Position numbers and translations under genes: made by a program. 64,000 bases of DNA, taken from positions 62,001 to 126,000 of IMG/VR virus record IMGVR_UViG_3300042402_007915, one strand, 5' to 3'. Of the stretch, positions 1 to 10,500 are shown piece by piece (positions within the stretch are counted from its first letter, which is position 1; each line of letters begins with the position of its first letter). The notes below the pieces were generated by a model. It saw only the letters and a list, made by a program, of their open reading frames with translations, was not told the origin of the DNA and ran no database searches. Source of the DNA: a virus.

Positions 1-1
1 C

Positions 2-3000
2 GATAATGCTCAGCTAGTCGTTGTCGACGCTGCAGCTGGTGTTAAGTCACTAAACCTTAGAATCATGCAGGGTACTAAGGGGAACATGAGACCGGTTATG
101 AACCTGCCAGTAGCGTTCAACCTCGGCAACACCGATGCGTCGATGCCTAACATCACAAGAATGGGGCGTGACTTTGCTACAGGGTACTTTGTTCCGCAAG
201 GCGTTATCGACACAAGAGAAATCTTGCATCAGCTTAAGGAGGGAAAGATCACTCCGGGTAACGTAAAGGGTGTTCAGTCGAATATGAAAAGCTTCGGCAG
301 CTATGCTCTTGGCTTACTAGAAGAACACTTTGAAATGACCCCGAGTGGAAGACTGAAGTCTCGACTTGGCACCACCAACAAAAAAGCACAGTCTGAAATG
401 TTTGCAGTGCTAAATGCGAACATGGAGAACATGCCTAGGTCTCTGTCTGCGACTCTAGAATCGAATGAAGCTCAGGCCGAATACCAGTCTCATGTTAAAA
501 AGCGTGCTGGTGCTAAACACAAGACTGTTTTGCTGACTCATGGTGAAGCTCTTACAGATGCTGACTTCAACTATGTGCATACTTCCTTGATTGGTGGAGA
601 TTCTCCTTTTGACCCTGGTGTTGGTGCTTCTCGTTTGCAGAACATAATTGGTGGTCGCAAGTTTGGTTTGCTTCAGTTGTCGAGTCATTCTGTTCATAGT
701 CGTTACAGATTGCCGTTTAAGGTGTCGCGTAAAGACGCGCCACTTATTGCTCGACAGGAGCAGGTAGAAGGTCGTATTGGTCAGTTCATTGCTCGAGGTG
801 GAAAGGAAAACAATCCGACTATCAGAGGCGGACTGACTCTGGGAGAAGAGACAGCCTCTCCTATCCTTGAGGGAATGACGGGACACAAGAACGTACTTGT
901 TGCAGTTGACGTCACAATGGGAAAAGGAAAGGGCGCTTATTCTGCGGCAGAAAATGAAGGTCAGTACTTTGTTCCAAAGAACAAAGGAGCAGGTCTTGGT
1001 GCCTACATCACAGAGAGCACAATCCCGCTACTCGACCCCGAAGAACACAAGCTTATGTCTTCAGAGCTACTCGAACAATTAAAGGCAGATTTCGAGGCAG
1101 GAAAGCCGCCGCGTTATTTCACGCTTGAAGAGATCGGCAAGCTTAACGGATATCTTGGTCACTCAACGCTTGGTAACAGGACTGTAAGGATTGATCCTCG
1201 TATGCTCGGCGCGTATATGGGTATTGCAGAGACAACAAGTGCTTCTGGAAAGAAGCAAATTCACCTGACATCTCGAGCTGTTAGAAAGGCTAGCGCAGGC
1301 AAAGTCTTCTCCACCTCGACAGTAAAAGGAACTTATAGAGCAACGAGAACTGCTTCTATCCGGCGAGATCTATCTACTTATGGTAGGACTAACTTGGTAG
1401 ACGGAAGACTTGTCAGAGAAGACGTATTCGACCGCATTCTCACTGACGTAAGTGGTGTAAAAAGCGGAGCCGGCCTAAACATCAAGGGTTCGTTTATCAC
1501 GGGCTCTGGAGACGTGCTGAAGAAGTCTGCTGCAAACAGGGCCAACTTCCTATTGACCTCCGCCGCTGTCTCTCTAGGTCAAAAGCACTCCAACCTCCTT
1601 CATGAAATGACTGGTAAAGTAAGCAGCTCGGAAGAACACTCCAGTTACCTGTTTAACAAGATTGCCACAGCTTTCGAAGCGGGACAAATCTCGGAAAGCC
1701 AAGCAGCCAATAGCTTATCTCTACCTTGGTGGGGAGGAGGCAGAGGAACAGGTAAAGGCGCTTACGCTCCGGAAATGAAGTCTATCGCAGATGAAATGCT
1801 TAAGCGTTCGCAAGAGACTACAGAGCAAGGAAAGAAGTGGGCTGCCCTGCTTGAGCTAACAGAAAAAGGACTTCAGGTAGGTGTGGATACTGTCACGCAG
1901 GGTACGGGACACGGAGATTACGGACTGGGTCGCGCATCTATTGAACCGAGAGCAATCGGGTTCATTCGCATGTCTCTCCAGGACATGGGTTTTGACAGCA
2001 AGCAGCAGGTTAACTTCATGCGAGAGATCCTCTCCAGAAAAGTAGGTGGAACCGCAACCCGTAGAACCCTTGAAGGCCTTACGACTGTAATGGCTTCGCA
2101 GATCTCTGCTCCAATTGATGGCGCAAGCAAGATGCCTTCATTCACGGTCAATCAGTTGCTCAAAGAGGCCAATACGCCTACCGAATTCAAAGAGTTAATG
2201 CGTAAAAACGAGAACGGCTTCTTTATCGATTTTAACAACGAGGAAGACCTCAATAGTTCAATCTTCAGAGAGGCAGCCCGCGAGAAGTACGGCAATGATA
2301 GACGCGTTTTCATTGCTGGAAAGCGTACTATTGAGAATATGAAGGGGACCGAGATCAAGCAGTCCAACCAGACAGTCAAGGTTGCCTCTGCGTACGAAGA
2401 GATGTCTTCCGAGTTCTTCTCGCAGATTAAGCAGCTTACGTCTAACTCTGACAATACAACCGTTGGCGATGTAATTAAGACGATGGACAGCTACAAACAG
2501 CAGACCACGCGTCTCTACACGTCGACTTTGCACCAGGTTACTCGTGGCAAGATCAAGGGCAATACTATGGGTATTGTCCACTTTACTGGTACTGAATACG
2601 ATATGGAGACAGCTACTGGAACCCAGAGAATGAAGATGGCTCTGAGTTCAACGCAGAGCGCCTATCAACGTGCCGCCGAAGAAGCCACCAAGAAACAAGT
2701 TGTATTTAGAGATACCCTTCAGTTCCTAAACAATCTTACGGACTACATGAACGTAACAAAAGACAAGGGTGAGCTTGGGGCCTCGCTTCGTAATTTTGCA
2801 TTGGAAAGTGCTCAGCTGCTTCGAGACAGTAAAGCTGGCGTTGCTACTACTGCTCAAGGTGAATGGGGCCTTATTGCTCGTGCCCCTGCTCTTGCTGCTG
2901 GTAACTTCAGGCTCATGGCCTCGTTTAGGTCTCCGCATGAAATGAACGAGAGCGTAGATCCCCTATTCCGAATGATTAAGGATTCAAAGTCAGCACGTAA

Positions 3001-4573
3001 AATACTTCACAAGTTTGAAGAAGACGCAGGCCTTGTGACTGTTACCGAGAAGAAAGTCACCAACAAGAAAGGCGAAGAAGTCGTCAAGCAAATCCGAAAG
3101 GGCACCCCAGTAGAAAGCTTTGATCAGCTACTTGACCTTGAGAAACAGCATCCTAACTTAGTTCGGACACTGTTTGAGGACTTCGCTGCAAACCTTAGAC
3201 AGTGGAATAGAGGTACCGGCGGCGGCTCTGTATTCATCGTCAAGGATATGGCGAACGCAAAGATTGACGGTAAAGTGAGGCCAGTGGATCTTGGTTTCGC
3301 TACTGGATCTCTTGCGGACGCAGACGGTGACTGGGCCTCTTTCATGACGCTGTCTAAAGAGCAGCGGAAAGTGATTGCAGCTAAGATGGCAGATCCAACT
3401 TCAGCTGCAGCGTATATTGCAGCACAGCAAGACCAAACTATTGCGTCAAGCGTATACGCAGAGTACGCAAAGAAAGGGCTTGTTTCGACTGGTGTCCTTA
3501 ACGAAACCTCAGATGAAATCCTGCGGAAGGACTTACTCAAGGAAAAGACTTCGGCTTCGGGCACCGGTAGCGTTGACGTTGCGTTGAACAAACTTCGTAA
3601 TGCAAGCCTTGCTTTCCAAACTGAAGACCCTCGTTTGCTTAGGGAAATGGTTCCGCTTTTTCAGATGCTGGAAGAGCACACTACGATTAAGTCTAAGAAG
3701 CTTGCAGACTTCAAGCCATGGGCAGAGCGTCTTTCCGCGTCTGTTGACGAAGCATTTCGTAGAGACAATATCGCTCCTTTTGCTAACTTCCTAAAGACAG
3801 AGATCTTTCCAGAAGCTGACATGAAGGAGCTTTACGCAGGCTTTGACGTTGAAGCAAGCGGGAGAACTACTCGCATTGAAGGTTTGGATGCAATCTTTGG
3901 TTACCTGCAAAAAGCCATCGTAAATGCCAAAGCGAATAAAATCGACCTTATGGCTACACCGAACATTGCAGCAACAACACTCGCTGGTGATGAAGTTGGT
4001 GTCGCAAGAGAATTGTTTGCCGCCATCACTTCAGGCAAAGCAACGATGCAAAGCGGTATGGCTGCTGAGTTCTTCGGAGACAGGGCTAACCAGAACTTAG
4101 CTAAAGCAGAAGTGCTGAGACAGGCCGCATCTAACCTGATGGACAAGATAGATGTTCGTGGTGCAGGGCTTGCTGTTGGGGCCCTTGCTTTGGGGGCTAT
4201 TACTGTAGGTGCTGTATCAGGCGGCGCCACCTCTTCTCCTCTCATGGTAGAAGGTGAGATGCCTGTTGCAGGGCTTAACAGAGCAGTTTCTGATGGTTTC
4301 CTAGAGGGAAGTGAAGCTCGTGGGATGAGTGGTGGGCCCATGTCAGACGTATATGACATGACAAACACTCCTCAAGGTCATGGTGTGACTTACATGTCAG
4401 GTGGGGCTGGGTTTGACATTAGAGGCGCGACCAGTTCCTTGGCCAACACTGAGACCAGTAGGGCTTTCATCAATTTAGTAACAAAAGGAAATGCTAGAGG
4501 TTCTGTTGTTATCAATGATACAAGAAGGCCTATTACGCCAAACTACTTGGATCGTCTTAACGGAGAATACTAA
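2..4573 (+). CDS. Giant DPBB-type RNA polymerase-like protein, 5' partial
   Basis: The frame is open from the first bases, so the start lies upstream; 1,523 residues are visible. Counting from the ATG at 65, residues 413-422 read K-x7-K-G, the spacing of the two catalytic lysines in the first double-psi beta-barrel of the bacterial RNAP beta subunit. Residues 1085-1089 read DADGD, matching the DxDGD metal-binding motif of the second barrel in beta' and in single-chain phage enzymes (YonO, crAss-like and P23-45 polymerases). The order and roughly 660-residue spacing suit a single-chain enzyme. Near the C-terminus (about residues 1364-1385) is a hydrophobic Gly/Ala-rich segment. The stop overlaps the next start (TAATG), coupling it to the tail hub gene; virion packaging is therefore an inference. 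No T7-type polymerase motif was noticed. Motifs are seen; the family assignment is inferred from short motifs only. Confidence 0.55.
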   Translation, partial: DNAQLVVVDAAAGVKSLNLRIMQGTKGNMRPVMNLPVAFNLGNTDASMPNITRMGRDFATGYFVPQGVIDTREILHQLKEGKITPGNVKGVQSNMKSFGSYALGLLEEHFEMTPSGRLKSRLGTTNKKAQSEMFAVLNANMENMPRSLSATLESNEAQAEYQSHVKKRAGAKHKTVLLTHGEALTDADFNYVHTSLIGGDSPFDPGVGASRLQNIIGGRKFGLLQLSSHSVHSRYRLPFKVSRKDAPLIARQEQVEGRIGQFIARGGKENNPTIRGGLTLGEETASPILEGMTGHKNVLVAVDVTMGKGKGAYSAAENEGQYFVPKNKGAGLGAYITESTIPLLDPEEHKLMSSELLEQLKADFEAGKPPRYFTLEEIGKLNGYLGHSTLGNRTVRIDPRMLGAYMGIAETTSASGKKQIHLTSRAVRKASAGKVFSTSTVKGTYRATRTASIRRDLSTYGRTNLVDGRLVREDVFDRILTDVSGVKSGAGLNIKGSFITGSGDVLKKSAANRANFLLTSAAVSLGQKHSNLLHEMTGKVSSSEEHSSYLFNKIATAFEAGQISESQAANSLSLPWWGGGRGTGKGAYAPEMKSIADEMLKRSQETTEQGKKWAALLELTEKGLQVGVDTVTQGTGHGDYGLGRASIEPRAIGFIRMSLQDMGFDSKQQVNFMREILSRKVGGTATRRTLEGLTTVMASQISAPIDGASKMPSFTVNQLLKEANTPTEFKELMRKNENGFFIDFNNEEDLNSSIFREAAREKYGNDRRVFIAGKRTIENMKGTEIKQSNQTVKVASAYEEMSSEFFSQIKQLTSNSDNTTVGDVIKTMDSYKQQTTRLYTSTLHQVTRGKIKGNTMGIVHFTGTEYDMETATGTQRMKMALSSTQSAYQRAAEEATKKQVVFRDTLQFLNNLTDYMNVTKDKGELGASLRNFALESAQLLRDSKAGVATTAQGEWGLIARAPALAAGNFRLMASFRSPHEMNESVDPLFRMIKDSKSARKILHKFEEDAGLVTVTEKKVTNKKGEEVVKQIRKGTPVESFDQLLDLEKQHPNLVRTLFEDFAANLRQWNRGTGGGSVFIVKDMANAKIDGKVRPVDLGFATGSLADADGDWASFMTLSKEQRKVIAAKMADPTSAAAYIAAQQDQTIASSVYAEYAKKGLVSTGVLNETSDEILRKDLLKEKTSASGTGSVDVALNKLRNASLAFQTEDPRLLREMVPLFQMLEEHTTIKSKKLADFKPWAERLSASVDEAFRRDNIAPFANFLKTEIFPEADMKELYAGFDVEASGRTTRIEGLDAIFGYLQKAIVNAKANKIDLMATPNIAATTLAGDEVGVARELFAAITSGKATMQSGMAAEFFGDRANQNLAKAEVLRQAASNLMDKIDVRGAGLAVGALALGAITVGAVSGGATSSPLMVEGEMPVAGLNRAVSDGFLEGSEARGMSGGPMSDVYDMTNTPQGHGVTYMSGGAGFDIRGATSSLANTETSRAFINLVTKGNARGSVVINDTRRPITPNYLDRLNGEY

Positions 4574-7500
4574 TGGCTCTCAGCCCCAACCAGCTCCCCT
4601 ACGTTGTTGATGTATTCACACCGGTAGGAGAAGAGGACCTTTACAGTCGCAAGGACGTCTTCATCATTAATGACATTGGCTTGATCATCCCGCCAATGGC
4701 TATCTCTATCCAGAAGGAAGATCTTTCCTACACCTGGAAAATGCTGCGTTCTGCTACTACTACCAAGCTCCCCACTGGGCATGGAGCTATTCGTATTGGT
4801 ATCACGATTCCTTTTTTGAACAATCACATCTTGGACTTTCACCGACTTCTTGTTCAGATTCGGCATAACCCTTTTGTTTATATCGAAAACAGGTATCTGA
4901 GAGAGTCAATCATTCCCGAAGCCCCAAGTTCACAGAACATGGCCTTTGGCGTGGACTCTGTTAACATTGCAAGCATGAACGGAACTGCTGACGCTTGGGT
5001 TCTGCAGCTAAACCTAAGTTGGTTTAACTACGCACCCTTTGGACCGAACTTCCTATTCAGGCGAGAGTGGGAAACAGTAGACGTAAATGAAATGAACTTT
5101 GCAAGCTCCTCAGACCCTAACGGGGAAGAGGTTCCGGTAATCGTTCGTAAGAGTATTGGGTGGCATCTCCCTGACGAGTACGGCAGGAGAACCCCGCGGC
5201 CCTGTATTACTTCAATGCGTTATCTTAGGGATGATAGCTTTGGTACAAGCGACTCTGAGACAGGAGAGTCAACTCCAGTAAACGACTTCGACACCACAAT
5301 CCCTAGTCCGATGACTTTGATTGATATGGAGTATGTTCACAAGGGTTTCGAGTGGGACTTGCTGCCTAAGATTTCAATGATGAGTAGGTCAGCGCCTTCT
5401 GTCTTCCCTGCTTCCTCAAGGATCTACACACGGTTCTATAACTACCTGCAGAGAGACGCACTAAAGGAAAACTTTGGCATTGACCTTGAGGGAATGCTTA
5501 GGGACCAAGGCGGCAATGTGGATGGCTACTTTGGTGTTTGGGATCCAACCAGAGCTGACCGTCTCGAAACGTGGTCTCTGCATAATGGTCCAAGAATGCT
5601 AGGGGCCTCAGAAGAGGAGCGCAAGCGCGAGATCGCTATATGGGCTTCTGTAATGTCATCCGTCCGAAGCGCCATGTTTGATATGAACGGACCTCTTGTG
5701 GTTGGCTTCCATTTGTACAAAGAAGTACGAATGCCAGCAGAGTGGGCCAAGGCTCTTGGCGATATGATTCGGGTAAAGAACACAGCGTCCCAGATGGCCT
5801 TGGATGAGAAGATCAACAACCCACTCAGCCCTGAACATCAGATGGATTCAATTACCTACCAAGACCCAAGTACTGGGAACTGGTACGTCATGGAGAAGAA
5901 GTACGAGGGTGGCCCTCTTAGTTGGAAGCCAAAGCTCTTCTCTCAGACTCCAGGGAACCTCCAGGGCCTTTCAACACCCATTGGCGTAGGCGGACGTAAG
6001 GCTACGTTTGCCGAGGTCTCAGCCGTCTCTGGACAGGGCATAGCGACTCGAAACTTTCCTGTTGCAGGTTCAGGCAGGACACTCAAGTCTGGTGAGCTTA
6101 GGGCACACTTGGGCTTGGACTTGTCTCCGCTGAGCAAGAGTGAAAGCACTTACGTCTATCCGGTTAAGGATGGCACCGTACTTAAAACCACTCAATACGA
6201 AGCTCTTAAGGGTACTTGGTATTGGACTTCAGATAGTGGAGTCACTGAGCCCGTTAGTGCTAAGCATTTAAGTCGTCTTAAAGTCGTGTTTAAGACTTAT
6301 AGCGGCTTCTTCTTTGGAGAGGGTGTAAGCCCTGAGTTGTACCTTCTTGGAATTGGTGACAACTTTGTTGGTGCCCAAAGTTACCTCGAGAAAGGAAGGG
6401 TTGGCTCGGTTTACCGCTGCGACTATGTTGGTACTGGGTGGGAAGAGTCTGGTTGGTTTTGGATTAACGGACCTTCTTCTGGTAACACAATTACCATTCA
6501 GCATGGAGATGGAAGCGTCTCTCGGTACATGCACCTTGAATCAATTACCAAGGGGCTGAGGGCCGGAGTGCCTGTTAGTGTTAACACCGTTATCGGTGTG
6601 ATGGGGCAAAGTGGAACCTATGCTTCTAACAAAGTTGCAGACTTCCTAACGACGAATGGCACAAGTGAGATTCGGTCTCTTGGGGCGGCAAACGAAAACT
6701 TAGCGTCTTTTGGGATTCATCTTCACCTTGAGTACGAAGAGCCTTTCAGGAACTCCCTCTGTGTTCCTTCAAGGGTCTTCACTTATGAAGGTGAAGTGGT
6801 TGATCCGGGCAAGACCCCTTCAACTGTTCTAGTTAACCTAAAGCAGATCTACAAGCATTTTGAAGATAGGCAGGCTGTTACTATTCCGGAGGACTACGTA
6901 GCTCCCGAGTACAAAGAATACATCGCGGAAGCGACGACAAAGGCCATCTTGTCTGAAGACTCAACAAAGCCTAAAACGCAGACAGAAGAAGAACAGCTTC
7001 AGTCCGTGGCCCAAGAGCTTGAGGACTTGGTGGAAGACGGATGGGCTAACTACGGCGGGTCTGGTGGTTTGGGTAACGTCTATGAAAAGGCGGTCTTCTT
7101 TAATTTCCGTACCGACCAAGCAAGTGCTATCAAGCTTCCGGAGAACCTAGTTTACACCTTCCAAGACACGTTCCTTACGGGTGTTAGTGCTTCTTACGGA
7201 GCCATTCTCTCAAGGATCCCTCTGCTTGGGCACGAGTACCCAACGCTTCAGCACCTAGGTTCAAACGAACCGTCTTATTCTTTTGAGTTTGCAGCTTTGG
7301 ATACCGAAGAGACTCTGGACGGAGTAAGCTCTGGAGTTAGAAACCTTGAGTCAATGAGGGCAAGGCTTCAGAAGAATGCGCGACTCTTTAGAGAGGTTCC
7401 CAATAGCTGGTCCTGTCTCATGGATACATTTCTCACTCGCCTAATGGGTAGCTACAAGGAGACAGACGTTGTCGTAGATAGTCCAGGAGAAGGACTGCCT

Positions 7501-10500
7501 TCTCGCTTGATGATGAAGAAGAGAATGAACCTCAGCCGTACCGAGGTCGGAACTATCCAAGGAAACCCCGGCGCCTCTTTCTATACGGTAGAGGCAGAAG
7601 AGACAAACGTCTTTGAGACAGAAATCCTAAAGAACACTAACAGTCAGTTCACGACAATTGAGAATGCAAGGCAAACGGTACTTCATAAGCTCCTTAATCT
7701 TGAAGTAAAAGATGTGGAGAATGAAGCTCTTACACTGGCTATCGCTAAAGCATTAGCACCACAGGCCCTTGATCCTGCAAACCCAATGTATGGGATTATC
7801 GATTTAAGCAACCAATCTCTCCTGAACTCTGACCTGTATCTTCCAGGGCCAGAAGACAGTAGCTCCAAGCCAGACAACGGTAGTCTTGAGAATCTGGTTA
7901 GCTTTTTGATGGCAGAGCGAGCCAGCGGAGAAGTGTATAGCGTTCTAGAAGAAACAGAGCTAGGCGGCTTGCTGGGAGAGTTCCCCAAACAACCATTCGC
8001 AAAGGCTGAAGAGCAGTATAGTGCTGACAAAAACAAGAGCGGAATCGTAGTAGATTTGACGAAGCTTACAGGCGTGACTCTTAACGATAGCTTCTTAGAC
8101 ATCAAGGAACTGCTTGCTAACAACGGGGGTCCCGAGGGGGCAGCCGCTTTCCTGCAGATGATGGACCTCCATTTCCTCCTCAAGGCTCTCATTGAAAAGA
8201 GTTGCATTGTACTTGCAGAAGACAAGTCTAGAGCAAGCGGTACCTATCCAGACGGCGGTTTCACTGTTGAGGAGGCCAGAAGTGAGCTCTACCAAATGCC
8301 TATCACTCCAAGCATGTGGAGCCTGTTTACTGAATACGAAAGGGTCTGTGCACAAAGGTTCTCTCTTGATGTAAACGGCTTTGATGTCCTGGAGGGAAAC
8401 TCAGAGGGCGCAATCGCAACGCTAGAAAGCAATGCTAACTGGAATACCTTTGAGCCGGTAAAGGACGGAAGCGAAGCCTACGTCAACAAGCTTACTATCG
8501 AAGCTAGAAAGGCTGGTCTAAGTGTGACCAATCTTCACTTGGCCTTTGACACTGTAGAGATCCTAACCTCTTCTGCCGTAGAAGGAGCTGCTGATACTGC
8601 ACTCGGGTTTGCAAGCTACATTCCAGGCGCAAGCCTCGCTATCGACCGCAATGGAGAGTCTGAAGGTCTTCTCGGAACTCGTATGTTTGACGCAAGTGTA
8701 AAGAACGCACTTAGTGAAGCTCATGAGTTTTTGGTTGAGGGATACATTAACAGCATCTTCAAGTCTGCTATCGGTTTGACGGAGACCGCAAAGGCTTACG
8801 GCCAAGAGTTTATCTTTAGGCCTCTCCAAGCACTTGTTACTTCTTCGAGCACTGGATATTCGCCACTCGACAACCCTATCGGAGCATTCACCAAGCACGT
8901 CGAATCTTCAGGTTATTGGGGCTATGGTTTTCACCACTTCCTTGGTTTAGGGCCAAACACTGGCGGTCTCACTTTCTGGGCGGCAAACCCAGAGGACTAT
9001 GTCATCGTTTACGACAAGAGCTACGAAGCTGGTAGGGCGCAAGTAACTAAGCAAATCTACGAAGGTGTTAACGGTAGCATGGCCACAAATGCTTTTGCCG
9101 CAATTGCTTCTCTTGCCAATGGTTCTCTACAGCCTTTTGATAACTCTAACATCACACAGTGGAACTCTCCTTTGGAGTGGAAGGTTACACGGCCAGAAGA
9201 GAAGGACAAGGTTGACCAGCTCAAGAGAGAGTTCTCCTCTCTCGCGGACAACATCCTAAACAACTACAACCTGCTCAAGTTATTTGGTTTGGAGAAGTAC
9301 ACCAATGTCCTAAACAACGAACAGTACCTCGAAGGAACAGAGGCGTATCCAGACCTTAAGCTGCCAGCCCATCCTTTCTACGGAACGGTGAAAGATACCG
9401 GGCCCGACTTCTATTACTGGAACGTATACGAAGACGGACAGATGCTTGACGCACAGGTTGTAAAGAGTGTTGAAGCTTCGATGGATGAGGTCGTTAAGAA
9501 TGCGTATCAGAGCATGCGACGGTTCCAGTCGGGTGAAAAATACAACCCGGTTAAAGACCCAAGTACCAACTACTCCAAAGACGTAGCACAGGCTGCTCAA
9601 GGGGTCATTCTGTTTAACGCAGAAGCTACTGACGGGAACAGCAACAACCCTGCAAATAAGGGTCGTACTTCTATCAGCTTCTACGAATACGAAAAGACTG
9701 AACAGATTGCAGAGTTTGAGAATGCCCTCACTGGAGCAAACGGAAAAGAAATCCTGAAGAGGCATCCAAAGATTCCAAACCTGTTTGGTACTAGTGGCAT
9801 CTCAATCGGTAGCGAGTTCATGCCGGATAATTTTGCTCCCATTAAGCAGCAAGACCTGGAGAACCTAGAGAAGACTCTTGAGGAAACTCAGAGCATGTTT
9901 GGATCTCGAAGTGGATACCTGAAGGAGAAAGTGGGCAACCCTCTTACTCGAGGTCTTGAGGGAACCAACAGAGCCTCCACTCCAGACATCACCGGGCATA
10001 GCTGGACTATGGAATCGCTTCAGGGTCTTGCGAAGGAAAGCGCAAAAGACATCTTCTCCCAGAAGATGACCATGGCTAGAGCCTACCCAACCTTCAAGCT
10101 GTTCTTTGTAGAGGAAGATGAGATTGAAAACGCTCTGATTTCTCTAGACGACTTCCACTCGTACAACGGTGTGAAGGACTTCACCTTTGTAGAATCAAAG
10201 GATTCACCGGCCAGTGTAGCTGTCATTTCTCTCCAGAACGTCTCAGGAGTGCTTGACGGAACAAAGAGAAACGTCGTTACTGACTTGGACTACTTTGACC
10301 GGAAGATCACTAAGTCCCTTGAGAAGAACCAGTCGCACCTCCAAGGAGATGTGCTTACGGAAGGTACTGACTACGAACAGCCGTTTGGCTCTGTCGTTCT
10401 ACGTCCAGGCCTAAACGTACAGCTTAGAGTTGGCTATTCAAATGACCCCAAGAACCTCTCGGTCCTCCTCTCAGGTCGTATTGTCGATATCTCTTGGAAC

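Noticed and set aside
455-886. 143-residue open frame on the minus strand
   Set aside because: It lies fully inside the polymerase-like gene, opposite strand, with no ribosome site; treated as a shadow, as are similar antisense frames throughout the late genes.
2-4573. Assigning the phage to the crAss-like group from the DxDGD motif
   Set aside because: The baseplate genes point to a contractile tail and DxDGD polymerases also occur in other phages; two motifs cannot fix the lineage.
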